A stretch of DNA of 43,797 bases from Muribaculaceae bacterium (GCA_017451225.1 JAFSPZ010000013.1:1-43797), one strand, 5' to 3'; counted from the first letter of the stretch, positions 1-7,899 are shown. Numbers and translations: made by a program. Notes: generated from the sequence alone by a model not told the origin.

Positions 1-614
1 ATGAGGAGAAGGAGTTCTGCATGACTCGTCCAGCATTTGGTGGTAACTTGATGGCTACCATCGTTTGCCCCAACAACCGTCCACAGATGTCGACAGTGCG
101 TCCCGGTGTGATGCAGAAGATGGAGCGCGACGCTAGCCGCAAGGGTGTTATCACCGAGTTTGCTCCCAAGTTCGACACTTCGAAGTTCAAGGTTAAGGTG
201 GTTGAGACCATCAAGGCCGACAAGGAAATTGCCGACATCGCCGAGGCTAAGATTCTCGTTTCGGGTGGCCGTGGCGTTCACGACAAGGAAGGCTTCAACA
301 AGCTGCAGGCCCTTGCCGACGTGCTTGAGGGACAAGTTGCCTCGTCGCGTGCAATGGTCGACAATGGCGTGATGCCTCACGAGTGCCAGGTAGGTCAAAC
401 TGGTAAGACCGTTCGTCCACAGCTCTACATGGCTTGTGGTATCAGCGGTGCCATCCAGCACCTCGCCGGTATGGAGGAGAGCGATTTCATCATCGCCATC
501 AACAAGGACAAGTTTGCTCCCATCTTCAGTGTTGCCGACCTCGGTATCGTGGGCGACCTCCACAAGATCGTTCCCATGCTCACCGAGCGCATCAAGAAAG
601 AACTGGAAAAATAA
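1..614 (+). CDS. etfA: Electron transfer flavoprotein alpha subunit, C-terminal part (5' truncated by window)
   Basis: This is the FAD-binding C-terminal half of EtfA, which with EtfB passes electrons from flavin dehydrogenases to the quinone pool or a bifurcating partner. The reading frame is open to the first base of the window (from base 3), so the ATG at 21 is internal. Visible family motifs are SGGRGV, then QVGQTGKTVRPQLYMACGIS followed by GAIQHLAG, then INKDKFAPIF and ADLGIVGDL near the end; these contact the FAD and form the subunit interface. About 200 residues of a usual 320-340 are present. An etfB gene probably lies just upstream, outside the window. A strong intrinsic terminator follows 37 bases after the stop, so this is the last gene of its operon. 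Confidence 0.95.
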   Translation, partial: EEKEFCMTRPAFGGNLMATIVCPNNRPQMSTVRPGVMQKMERDASRKGVITEFAPKFDTSKFKVKVVETIKADKEIADIAEAKILVSGGRGVHDKEGFNKLQALADVLEGQVASSRAMVDNGVMPHECQVGQTGKTVRPQLYMACGISGAIQHLAGMEESDFIIAINKDKFAPIFSVADLGIVGDLHKIVPMLTERIKKELEK

Positions 615-651
615 GACTACAAATAGTTTTTTTTCATAATTGTAAAGTGGA

Positions 652-684
652 GGGCGGACCAAGCGATTTGGTCCGCCCTTTTTT
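652..684 (+). terminator. Intrinsic terminator of etfA
   Basis: An 11-bp perfect GC-rich stem (652-662 with 668-678) closes a 5-base loop and is followed by six T residues (679-684). This is a textbook rho-independent terminator for the etf operon. Confidence 0.93.
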
Positions 685-701
685 CAGCTCCCTATCTAAA
701 A

Positions 702-764
702 TAACGTGAGTTGGATAAAATAAAATGCTGAATATAAGGACATAGATCCGTCGAACTCACGTTA
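702..764. repeat. 11-bp inverted repeat with 41-bp spacer
   Basis: TAACGTGAGTT (702-712) and AACTCACGTTA (754-764) are perfect reverse complements. It lies just after the etfA terminator, has no T-tract, and could be a remnant of a mobile element end or a structured site. No function can be assigned. Confidence 0.7.
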
Positions 765-1160
765 ATTAGTGTCCGAAAAATAATACTACACTTCATATAA
801 TCTATTGATAATTAGCTCGCACTGTCATTTTAACGATTGATGCATTCGATTGTCTATTATAGTTGCTTTTCATTATTTTGATATTGTATTATCATCATTT
901 CACCCACTATATTTGTACCAACCATAAAGTAAAGCGTTCGTTGACATACTACCACCCACCCAATTTTTTTTTAAAAAACTGTCCCACAAAGATCCCGGGT
1001 GTTGTTGACGTACTGCGCCGCAAGCGCGGCGTTCAAAAAAACATCAATACTTATCCAAGCCTTAAGGCCCATCCACTATTACGATCCCCGAAAAAATGGG
1101 AAACATTTTTTCAATAATTGCCCCACATCAAAGAACAATACAGAAGCACCAGCCCAAAAA

Positions 1161-1190
1161 CTCTTAACTATGAACTAAGAACTATGAACT
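1161..1190. repeat. Degenerate 7-bp tandem repeat (CTATGAA type)
   Basis: Four heptamers in phase: CTCTTAA, CTATGAA, CTAAGAA, CTATGAA, then CTG. The same heptamer type recurs at 23844-23892, which makes this one member of a dispersed short-repeat family. Confidence 0.75.
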
Positions 1191-1289
1191 GTTTTGATTC
1201 CTTTGTTTCCTTTAATTCCTTTATTTTTTCATTTTTTTATTTTACCTTTGCCTCTCAAAAAAATAAAATATTAATCAAATAGTAATTTT

Positions 1290-1745
1290 ATGGGCTACAT
1301 CCAAAAGAATTTAATGACAGGCGAGAAAATAGCTTACGAAGCACGCCAGCACGGTATTATCTACACAGGACCTATAATTCTGGCTCTTGTGTCGTTTTGT
1401 GCGTTTTTTATCCCCATCGACACATGGATTAACGCATGCATTTGTGCTGTCTTGTTGTTCATTGCACTTTGTTGGGCAATTTCCATCTATGGTGGTAGGC
1501 AGTATGTCGTAACTACCAACCGCCTTATTTTCAAGCGTGGTATCATCAACCGCAACTCACATGAACTACTGCTCAAGAAATGCGAAGGCGTGCAGGTCGA
1601 CCAGACTATCTTTGGCCGCATTTTTGGCTATGGCACTGTAATCGTCACCACTGGCGAGGTCACCAATCGTTACAAGTACATCAGTAACCCACTCAGGTTC
1701 ACAACCAAGATTCATGAGCAGATTTCTAATCTGAAAGAAGAATAA
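1290..1745 (+). CDS. Membrane-anchored bacterial PH domain protein (bPH2/DUF304-like)
   Basis: A 151-residue protein with two membrane segments near residues 23-42 and 46-66, followed by a cytoplasmic domain of the bacterial pleckstrin-homology type. The pattern QYVVTTNRLIFKRGII, then a 'KKCEGVQVDQTIFGRIFGYGTV' type core (seen around residues 95-118), is characteristic of the DUF304/YdbT family. These proteins are poorly understood, and some act in envelope stress or membrane homeostasis. The ATG is preceded by a TACCTTTG promoter element at 1243-1250. The next gene begins 11 bases after the stop, so the two are probably co-transcribed. Confidence 0.8.
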   Translation: MGYIQKNLMTGEKIAYEARQHGIIYTGPIILALVSFCAFFIPIDTWINACICAVLLFIALCWAISIYGGRQYVVTTNRLIFKRGIINRNSHELLLKKCEGVQVDQTIFGRIFGYGTVIVTTGEVTNRYKYISNPLRFTTKIHEQISNLKEE

Positions 1746-1756
1746 ATTGATAACAT

Positions 1757-2083
1757 ATGGCAAGCAGTAGCGACTTCGTGCAGTATGTTGCCGACCAGTG
1801 CAGCGGGGCCGGCGAGATAGTCACCAAGAAGATGTTTGGCGACTATGGCATCTATTGCAATGGAAAAATCTTCGGCTTAATCTGCGACGACTGCCTTTAC
1901 CTGAAACCCACTAAAGCAGGTCAGGCATTATTGCGCTCAGTCGACTTGCGACCGCCATACCAAGGGGCTAAAGACTACTTCTTCATTGCCGACATCGACG
2001 ACCGCGACTACCTCTCTCAACTGGTAGCCGCTACTTGCAAAGAGCTCCCCGAGCCAAGAGCAAAAAAGAGAAAGAATATTTGA
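1757..2083 (+). CDS. TfoX/Sxy N-terminal domain protein
   Basis: A 108-residue protein made almost entirely of the TfoX N-terminal domain: a start like 'SSSDFVQYVADQC', the motif KKMFGDYGIYCNGKIFGLI, a 'LYLKPT' strand and a 'YFFIADIDD' segment. In gamma-proteobacteria full-length TfoX/Sxy promotes CRP-dependent competence genes. Stand-alone N-terminal domains are widespread in Bacteroidetes and their role is not established. The C-terminus is basic (RAKKRKN). It follows the PH-domain gene by 11 bases and is likely in the same transcript. Confidence 0.85.
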   Translation: MASSSDFVQYVADQCSGAGEIVTKKMFGDYGIYCNGKIFGLICDDCLYLKPTKAGQALLRSVDLRPPYQGAKDYFFIADIDDRDYLSQLVAATCKELPEPRAKKRKNI

Positions 2084-2124
2084 TAGTGCCTCTCTCTATC
2101 TTATATCGTTTATTATCAAAATGT

Positions 2125-2145
2125 AAAAACCAGCTTTAGGCTGGT
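2125..2145 (-). terminator. Probable terminator of the Sel1 gene
   Basis: On the minus strand ACCAGC, loop CTAAA, GCTGGT is followed by a T-rich stretch (TTTTACATTTT). It lies about 130 bases past the stop of the Sel1 gene at 2274. Confidence 0.6.
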
Positions 2146-2156
2146 CATAGATTAGC

Positions 2157-2202
2157 CCCCAGTACCGATTGCCGCTATGGGCACAGGAAATCGGTACTGG
2201 GG
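2157..2202. repeat. Perfect 13-bp inverted repeat with 20-base loop
   Basis: CCCCAGTACCGAT (2157-2169) and ATCGGTACTGGGG (2190-2202) pair perfectly. It sits between the converging TfoX and Sel1 genes, inside the 3' region of the Sel1 transcript. A second imperfect hairpin lies beside it (about 2212-2247). Neither has a T-tract on the plus strand, so this is a structured 3' region rather than a clear plus-strand terminator. Confidence 0.7.
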
Positions 2203-2273
2203 ATATTTCTAAACTAGAGAATAGTCGCTTAAGGTGACTCCCTAGTGTTGCCTATATGTTCAGAGTGTGACTA

Positions 2274-3383
2274 TTAAAATGGGCTATAATCATCTATGTC
2301 ATATTGCTCTACCCAATCACCACTGAATGCTGAACTACTTATTCTAGTCGCTTTCAAGCGGCCGTTCTTTAATGTGAGTTTTGTGTAGGCTGCGCCACCC
2401 ATATGGCCCCAACCGCATAAAAGACAGCCATTACCTTCTTTAAATCCTGTGTGTCCTGCACCTTCAGTAGCTACTTTCTTCATTTTACCACCGCTGTAGG
2501 TAAAAATGTGCAACATATAGTTCATTTCGCAGTCTCCTGTGATTACAAACAATTCGGGTATTCCGTCGCCACTGATGTCATGGATGAAGTATGAATCGCA
2601 GTCATAAGAGTTGTCCATCGTTTCTAATTGACGAATGAATACATTGCGATAAGCAAGCCTGTTAAGATTATCTTTAGCGCCTTTATATCCTAGTTTAGCG
2701 GATTTTTCATACCATTTGCGAGCTTCTGAGTCACTTTGTTGAATTCCTTCTCCTTCTTCATAGCATTCACCAAGGTTGTTCATTGCTTCGGCATGACCTT
2801 GTTCCGCTGCTTTACGGTACCATTTCACAGCCTCATAATAATCGTCAGAGTTATAATAGCAATTACCTAATCTGTTTTGTGCTTCATAATTGCCTTGTTC
2901 TGCTGCTTTACGGAACCACTTGACTGCTTCGTTCAGGTTTTCAGAAACACCTTCTCCAGAATCATAACGTATGGCAAGATTTACTTGCCCCCATACAAAT
3001 CCCTGGTCGGCCGATTTTATATACCATTCTACACATTTAGGAAGATTCTCCGTGTAGCCCCCCATGCCTCCGTTATATAATTCTCCAATGATGTCTTGTG
3101 CCCATGCTTCTCCTGCGTCAGCTTTACTTTTAATGGTGCTTACATTGCTAGTGGTTAATGCTTTTTTGTCAAATTTCCCATAGAAAACTTTCTCGCAAAG
3201 AGAGTCTTGTGCAGTGGCTATGCCGCTAATAGCTCTTTCTATAAGTTTTAAGTCGGCGGCATTAGGATTGCTTTTAGTAGCTGTTTTAGTAGTTTGTCGA
3301 TTAGAACGATGTCGTTGCGCGGTAGCAACCGATGTCGTTGCAGCAAATGCCAGCAACATGATGATAATTGTTACCTTTTTCAT
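2274..3383 (-). CDS. Secreted Sel1-repeat protein with C-terminal beta domain
   Basis: A 369-residue protein with a signal peptide (MKKVTIIIMLLAFAATTSVATAQ, cleavage near residue 23), a linker, and about four Sel1-like TPR repeats at roughly 85-235. The repeats carry the usual 'EAVKWYRKAAEQG' helix and 'GECYEEGEG' turn. The last 120 residues are not Sel1: they contain DISGDGIPELFVITGD, a calcium-loop-like motif of the VCBS/FG-GAP type, and a predicted beta structure. Sel1 arrays usually act as protein-binding scaffolds. The gene lies 129 bases downstream of a second Sel1 gene on the same strand, so the pair is probably a duplication whose C-termini have diverged. Confidence 0.82.
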   Translation of the reverse strand: MKKVTIIIMLLAFAATTSVATAQRHRSNRQTTKTATKSNPNAADLKLIERAISGIATAQDSLCEKVFYGKFDKKALTTSNVSTIKSKADAGEAWAQDIIGELYNGGMGGYTENLPKCVEWYIKSADQGFVWGQVNLAIRYDSGEGVSENLNEAVKWFRKAAEQGNYEAQNRLGNCYYNSDDYYEAVKWYRKAAEQGHAEAMNNLGECYEEGEGIQQSDSEARKWYEKSAKLGYKGAKDNLNRLAYRNVFIRQLETMDNSYDCDSYFIHDISGDGIPELFVITGDCEMNYMLHIFTYSGGKMKKVATEGAGHTGFKEGNGCLLCGWGHMGGAAYTKLTLKNGRLKATRISSSAFSGDWVEQYDIDDYSPF

Positions 3384-3512
3384 GATGGTTATTGTTTTAA
3401 AATATTGTTAATGATATTGTTTTGTAAAATACTGAATTATGAATGAAAAGTGAAATCTAACAGAACATAAGTGGAACTTTATTAATTATAGCCTCTACCT
3501 AATTAAGAAGTA

Positions 3513-4739
3513 TTATCTTCTTCTTTTGCTTCTATTGCTCTTAGTATTTCTATTAGAAGTCTGACTTTTTTGTCCTGTGCCGTGGCAACTTGGGCATGTA
3601 ACAACACCATCACCACTGTAAAAACCATTATCAGAATAGACCTCACCAGTCATCGCATTATAATCTTTTGAGCCACCGCCACCACATCTTCTACATCCTC
3701 TCTTGATTGCAAAGCTTTCACGTGGATTGGGACGAGAATAAGTTTCTCCATAACCGTCACATGCACTACATTCCACTTTTCCAGTGCCATCGCACCGAGA
3801 ACAACGTGAGAGTGAGTTAAGATTTTCTTGTGCCAATTCGCTACCATTTTCAGCAGCTATTTTATACCACTTGCGAGCTTCCGTTAGATCTTTTTTTACC
3901 CCCTTGCCGTCACGGTACATATCGCCCAAAATGTTTTGTGCATCACAATGACCCTGTTCAGCCGCTTTGCGGAGGTAATAAACAGCTTTGTTGTAATACT
4001 GAGGTATATTACTATATTCTGCCCCTAATGACCAAAATGCTTCTTCAGATCCATTCTCTTCAGCTTTGATAAACCAATACTCCATTTTGCTATAATCCTG
4101 AGGTACGCCCTCGCCACTTGCATAGCAAAATGCCAAATTATTTTGTGCGATGGGATTGTCTTGCTCAGCCGCTTTTTTGTACCAGTACACCATTTGGCTC
4201 TTATCTTTATCATCATAGTACCCCGCTAAGAAGTATTGAGCATAATCATCTCCCTGCTCAGCCGCCTTGCGGAGCCAATACACAGTTTGACTCTCATCAC
4301 CCTTCCAATCGTAATATTCACTCAACACGTATTGAGCTACAGCATCTCCATTGTTGGCAAGTGGAAGCGCTTCGGAATAAGCTTTAGATAACCATTCTTC
4401 AGCTTTGGTTTCGTTTTCAGCGACCCCCATGCCACTATGATAACATCGAGCCACATGATATGTTCCACCAGGGCATCCATTCTCCGAGGCTTTATTCGCC
4501 CAGTAGAAATATTTATTATCATCAACTTTTGCACCATAGTCAGCATAACGGAAACAGAGAGCTAATTTATACATGGCAACTGCATCTCCAGTTTGCGCTT
4601 TACGGAAATACTCTAGAGCTTTACCTCTGAGTTCCGACTCATTAGTTGTCACATTTGCTTGTGAAGCAGCGCTCGCATCAATAGTGGCGCATGCGCCAAT
4701 AATTAATACTGCTAATAAAATTGATAATACCTTTTTCAT
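3513..4739 (-). CDS. Exported Sel1-repeat protein with DnaJ-like cysteine-rich zinc domain
   Basis: A 408-residue protein. The N-terminus is a signal sequence; IIGAC at 13-17 could be a lipobox, or cleavage may follow ASA near residue 25. About seven Sel1 repeats cover residues 40-310. From about 313 to 395 come four zinc-knuckle motifs spaced as in DnaJ: CSRCDGTG, CSACDGYG, CRRCGGGG and CPSCHGTG. The C-terminus is very basic (NRSKRRR). In DnaJ this module binds zinc and unfolded substrate, but here no J-domain is present. A good promoter lies at 4790-4821. The role is unknown; a periplasmic or surface scaffold that holds client proteins is a reasonable guess. Confidence 0.82.
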   Translation of the reverse strand: MKKVLSILLAVLIIGACATIDASAASQANVTTNESELRGKALEYFRKAQTGDAVAMYKLALCFRYADYGAKVDDNKYFYWANKASENGCPGGTYHVARCYHSGMGVAENETKAEEWLSKAYSEALPLANNGDAVAQYVLSEYYDWKGDESQTVYWLRKAAEQGDDYAQYFLAGYYDDKDKSQMVYWYKKAAEQDNPIAQNNLAFCYASGEGVPQDYSKMEYWFIKAEENGSEEAFWSLGAEYSNIPQYYNKAVYYLRKAAEQGHCDAQNILGDMYRDGKGVKKDLTEARKWYKIAAENGSELAQENLNSLSRCSRCDGTGKVECSACDGYGETYSRPNPRESFAIKRGCRRCGGGGSKDYNAMTGEVYSDNGFYSGDGVVTCPSCHGTGQKSQTSNRNTKSNRSKRRR

Positions 4740-4789
4740 GAATTATGTTTTAAAATTATGTTTATGTCTTAGTATTGGTTATTACTCTG

Positions 4790-4821
4790 CAAATATAATG
4801 AATTGTTGATGAATAAGCAAA
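4790..4821 (-). promoter_or_regulatory. Promoter of the Sel1/zinc-domain gene
   Basis: On the minus strand TTTG (4818-4821), 20 bases, then TATATTTG (4790-4797), matching the Bacteroidetes -33/-7 consensus. The start codon is about 50 bases downstream. Confidence 0.7.
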
Positions 4822-5045
4822 TTTTGTCGAATATCTAAGATGTTGCAACTATAATTTTTTACTATAGTTCAGACCTCCATCGAGTTTCTATTTTTGTACA
4901 TTCAATCATTAGATCTTTGACATAGTTGTTACTGCAAAGGGTATAAAAACAACGTGTGGTAGGAAATATAAAGATATGGTAAGCACGCAGCTCTATTTTA
5001 GCTACTATCGGGAGCTCTAATTTCCACTCCGCAGGAGTGGCAGCT
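4822..5045. other. Gene-free spacer ending in a perfect hairpin
   Basis: AT-rich DNA without an open frame of interest. Just before the 9-bp repeats there is a perfect hairpin, CCACTCC GCA GGAGTGG, at 5024-5040. Confidence 0.6.
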
Positions 5046-5252
5046 GGTCAAGTGAGTCCACCGAGTCAACTGAGTCAGCTGAGTCAAGTGAGTCCACCGA
5101 GTCAACTGAGTCAGCTGGGTCAAGTGAGTCAACCGAGTCAAGTGAGTCAGCTGAGTCAAGTGAGTCAGCCGAGTCAAGTGAGTCAGCTGAGTCAAGTGAG
5201 TCAGCTGAGTCAGCCGAGTCAGCTGAGTTAATCGAGCCAAGTGAGTCAATTG
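5046..5252. repeat. 9-bp minisatellite array, 23 units (AGTCARSTG)
   Basis: Twenty-three uninterrupted 9-bp units, mostly AGTCAAGTG, AGTCAGCTG, AGTCAGCCG and AGTCCACCG, each containing the palindromic TGAGTCA/TGAGTCC core across unit joints. The last three units (AGTTAATCG, AGCCAAGTG, AGTCAATTG) form a junction that recurs at the end of later arrays. All frames are open only because the unit length is divisible by three. Confidence 0.95.
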
Positions 5253-5340
5253 TCCTTAATAACCACAAGCCGCATGGCTATGGTTATAGTATTGAACGGA
5301 AAATATTTCCAATTGTCAGTAATTGTCTTAAAAATATGTG
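5253..5340. repeat. 88-bp repeat unit, copy 1
   Basis: Begins TCCTTAATAACCACAAGCC and ends AAAAATATGTG. It contains a small hairpin AGCC-GCAT-GGCT, a hairpin GGAAA-ATA-TTTCC, and two copies of AATTGTC. It links the 23-unit array to the 7-unit array. Confidence 0.93.
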
Positions 5341-5403
5341 AGTCAGCCGAGTCAAGTGAGTCAACCGAGTCAGGTGAGTCAGCCGAGCCAAGTGAGTCAA
5401 TTG
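5341..5403. repeat. 9-bp minisatellite array, 7 units
   Basis: Seven 9-bp units ending in the same AGCCAAGTG-AGTCAATTG junction as the first array. Confidence 0.95.
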
Positions 5404-5491
5404 TCCTTAATAACCACAAGCCGCATGGCTATGGTTATGGTATTGAACGGAAAATATTTCCAGTTGTCATTAATTGTCTTAAAAATATGTG
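5404..5491. repeat. 88-bp repeat unit, copy 2
   Basis: Nearly identical to copy 1 with a few substitutions; same length and same hairpins. Confidence 0.93.
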
Positions 5492-5536
5492 AGTCAGCTG
5501 AGTCAACTGAGTCAATCGAGCCAAGTGAGTCAATTG
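5492..5536. repeat. 9-bp minisatellite array, 5 units
   Basis: Five 9-bp units, again ending in AGCCAAGTG-AGTCAATTG. Array length falls from 23 to 7 to 5 towards the neighbouring gene. Confidence 0.93.
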
Positions 5537-5624
5537 TCCTTAATAACCACAAGCCGTACGGCTATAATACTAGAATCAAACGGAAAATATTTCCAGTTGT
5601 CAGTAATTGTCTTAAAAAAGGTTC
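5537..5624. repeat. 88-bp repeat unit, copy 3 (diverged)
   Basis: Matches copies 1 and 2 but with a changed middle. The first hairpin is AGCC-GTAC-GGCT: the stem is kept and the loop altered. It ends 13 bases before the stop of the UvrA-like gene. Confidence 0.9.
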
Positions 5625-5637
5625 CTAGCTACTCATT

Positions 5638-7899
5638 TCACAAGTATTTAGCAGTGATGGAGTCATTACACGAGAGCATATCGCTTGGCGCGCCAGAGAA
5701 GATGATGCTGCCACCGTTTTCACCGGCACCGGGACCCATCTCAATAACAAAGTCGGCCGACTTTATCACGTCGGTATTATGCTCGACCACATACACAGTG
5801 TTTCCTTCGTCAACCATTTTGTTGAAGAGGTCAATGAGGTGGTGCACGTCTTTCAGGTGAAGACCGTCGGTAGGCTCGTCGATAATGAAAATGCCACGTT
5901 GCCCACCCTTGTCGACTGGCGAGGTGTAAGGCTGCAGATACGACGCTATCTTCATGCGTTGCAACTCTCCGCCCGACAGAGTGCTGAGTGCCTGGTTCAG
6001 GTGCAGATAGTCAAGCCCTACAACCATCAGTGGCTTCAGTTTTTCCTCGATGGGAGTGCCGGCAAAAAACTCGCTGGCGCGGCGAACACTCAAGTCCATC
6101 ACTTCGGCAATGTTCTTGCCATTGAGGGTATATTGCAACGCCTCTTTAGAGTAGCGCAGGCCGCCACACGCCTCGCAGGTGGTCTCGATATTGTCCATAA
6201 ACGCCATCTCCGAAATCACCACGCCCTTGCCGCCGCACACGGGGCAGCCACCCTTGCCGTTGAAGGTGAAATACTTCTCTTGCATCTTGTGGGCGCGGGC
6301 AAAGCGCTTGCGAATGTCGGGAGCCACGTCCATATAGGTTGCTGGTGTGGAGCGCAAACTGGAACCAATGTTCTTTTGGCTTATATATATAATGCCATCT
6401 TGGGCACGACGGAAGCATTCCATCAGCGAACTCTTACCTGAGCCAGCAACACCAGCCACCACGGTAAAGACTCCTAGTGGCAAATCAATGTCTACATTCT
6501 TGAGGTTGTGCAGCGATGCTCCTCGCAGCGAGAAGTGACCGCTGGCATGGCGAGGCGATGTGTTGAACTCTCCTCGCTGGCTCAGCATTGTGCCAGTGGC
6601 AGTGCCGCTCTTGAGCAGCTTGTCGTAACTGCCTTCAAATATTATCTGTCCGCCACGGCTGCCGGGGCCAGGACCAAGGTCCACGATGTGGTCGGCAATA
6701 GCAATCATCTCCTTGTGATGCTCCACAAGCAGCACCGTGTTGCCGGCGTCGCGCAGACGTCGAACCGAGTGTTTCATTTTCTCAATATCGTGATCATGCA
6801 GGCCTGTGCTGGGCTCGTCAAGGATATAGAGCACGTCGGCTAGCGACGAGTTGATATACTTTGCAATCTTGCAGCGCTGAGCCTCTCCACCCGAGAGAGT
6901 GCCCACGGCACGGTCCAGACTCAGGTAGCCAAGCCCAATCTCCTCAAGCGCTGTGAGACGTGCGCTTATTGCCTTCTTCAAGTCTACTGCCAGCGGTGAA
7001 GTAAGGGCCTTAATCCACTGGTTGAGCTTGGTGATCGACATGGCGCAAGCCTGGGCGATGTTGATGCCTTCAATCTTGCACGAGAGCACGCGAGGGCTCA
7101 GTCGTGTGCCGCCGCAGTCGGGGCAAGTGCCCATGTTAAGCATGGGGTTGAGCACAGCTGCATGTAGCAGACCTTCCTCGCTGTTGATGATGCTGCGGTA
7201 CATGCGCGGAATAATTCCCTCATATTTTGCGCTCTTGGGCCAATTTGACGGAGGATTCTTGAGCCTAATTTGCGGACTATTAAGGAACAGGTCCAGCTCC
7301 TCGGGGCTGTAGTCCTTGATTTTCTTGTCGAGGTCGAATAGGCCGCTATGGGCGTAGCGAATCCATCGCCAGCCACCCTTGCCGAAGGCGATATAGTGGA
7401 TGGTGTCCTCATCGTTGAGGCTCTTGTCGAAATCAACGAGCTTGTGGATGTCGAGTTCGCGAATCTCGCCAAGTCCCGAGCAGCGCGGACAGCTGCCCTC
7501 GGGATGGTTGAAGCTGAACGACTCGGCATAGCCCACCCAGGGCTGCCCCACGCGTGAAAAGAGAAGACGAAGCAGCGCTGCTATGTCGGTGTAGGTAGCC
7601 ACTGTCGAGCGCGAGTTCTGGGCCGGCTTCTTCTGGTCGATGACGATGGCGATAGGCAGGTTTTCAATTGCGTCAACGTGCGGACGACCATACTTGGGCA
7701 GATATTGCTGCACAAACGACGGGAAGGTGTCGTTCAACTCTCGTCTTGATTTTGCGGCAATGGTGTCGAGCACCAGCGAACTCTTTCCCGAACCCGAAAC
7801 GCCCGTGAACACGGTTATCTGATGCTTTGGAATCTCGAGCGAGACATCCTTGAGGTTGTTCTCCCGAGCTCCACGAATTATTATCTTGTCATGTGTCAT
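5638..7899 (-). CDS. uvrA: Short UvrA-family ATPase (UvrA2-like)
   Basis: A protein of about 753 residues with two ABC ATPase halves: Walker A GVSGSGKSS near residue 35, signature LSGGEAQR, Walker B ILDEPSTGL; then GVAGSGKSS, LSGGELQR and IIDEPTDGL. Zinc-knuckle pairs are present (CPRCSGLG, CPDCGG, CPVCGGKG with CEACGG). Canonical UvrA is about 940 residues. This form is roughly 190 shorter, and a segment equivalent to the UvrB-binding region appears reduced or missing, as in UvrA2/DrrC-type proteins tied to DNA-damaging drug tolerance. I prefer the ATG at 7899 over an in-frame TTG at 7908. The promoter at 7923-7953 leaves a leader of only about 15 bases. Confidence 0.88.
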   Translation of the reverse strand: MTHDKIIIRGARENNLKDVSLEIPKHQITVFTGVSGSGKSSLVLDTIAAKSRRELNDTFPSFVQQYLPKYGRPHVDAIENLPIAIVIDQKKPAQNSRSTVATYTDIAALLRLLFSRVGQPWVGYAESFSFNHPEGSCPRCSGLGEIRELDIHKLVDFDKSLNDEDTIHYIAFGKGGWRWIRYAHSGLFDLDKKIKDYSPEELDLFLNSPQIRLKNPPSNWPKSAKYEGIIPRMYRSIINSEEGLLHAAVLNPMLNMGTCPDCGGTRLSPRVLSCKIEGINIAQACAMSITKLNQWIKALTSPLAVDLKKAISARLTALEEIGLGYLSLDRAVGTLSGGEAQRCKIAKYINSSLADVLYILDEPSTGLHDHDIEKMKHSVRRLRDAGNTVLLVEHHKEMIAIADHIVDLGPGPGSRGGQIIFEGSYDKLLKSGTATGTMLSQRGEFNTSPRHASGHFSLRGASLHNLKNVDIDLPLGVFTVVAGVAGSGKSSLMECFRRAQDGIIYISQKNIGSSLRSTPATYMDVAPDIRKRFARAHKMQEKYFTFNGKGGCPVCGGKGVVISEMAFMDNIETTCEACGGLRYSKEALQYTLNGKNIAEVMDLSVRRASEFFAGTPIEEKLKPLMVVGLDYLHLNQALSTLSGGELQRMKIASYLQPYTSPVDKGGQRGIFIIDEPTDGLHLKDVHHLIDLFNKMVDEGNTVYVVEHNTDVIKSADFVIEMGPGAGENGGSIIFSGAPSDMLSCNDSITAKYL

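Larger units (their letters stand above)
690..1289. other. Gene-free stretch with inverted repeat, GC hairpin and heptamer repeat
   Basis: About 600 bp with no convincing gene; an open frame at 863-1117 has no recognisable protein character. It contains an 11-bp inverted repeat (702-712 and 754-764), a short GC hairpin near 1013-1030 (CGCCGC, AAGC, GCGGCG), a phased 7-bp repeat at 1161-1190 and T/C-rich tracts to 1240. A TACCTTTG element at 1243-1250 is the likely -7 box of the next gene, although no good -33 box is visible. Confidence 0.7.

Noticed and set aside
863-1117. 84-codon open frame in the gap after etfA
   Set aside because: Composition is that of AT-rich intergenic DNA, with no promoter, domain or signal sequence.
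4914-4947. Possible plus-strand promoter (TTGACAT ... TATAAAA)
   Set aside because: Spacing does not fit the Bacteroidetes consensus and no gene or clear RNA follows before the repeats.
4998-5268. Open frames of Ser/Gln or Asp/Ser repeats across the 9-bp arrays, on both strands
   Set aside because: A 9-bp unit without stops keeps every frame open; there is no start context, signal or non-repeat domain, so coding is not supported.
5046-5624. Possible CRISPR array
   Set aside because: The 88-bp 'spacers' are near-identical and the short units are direct 9-bp tandem repeats; there are no unique spacers and no cas genes.
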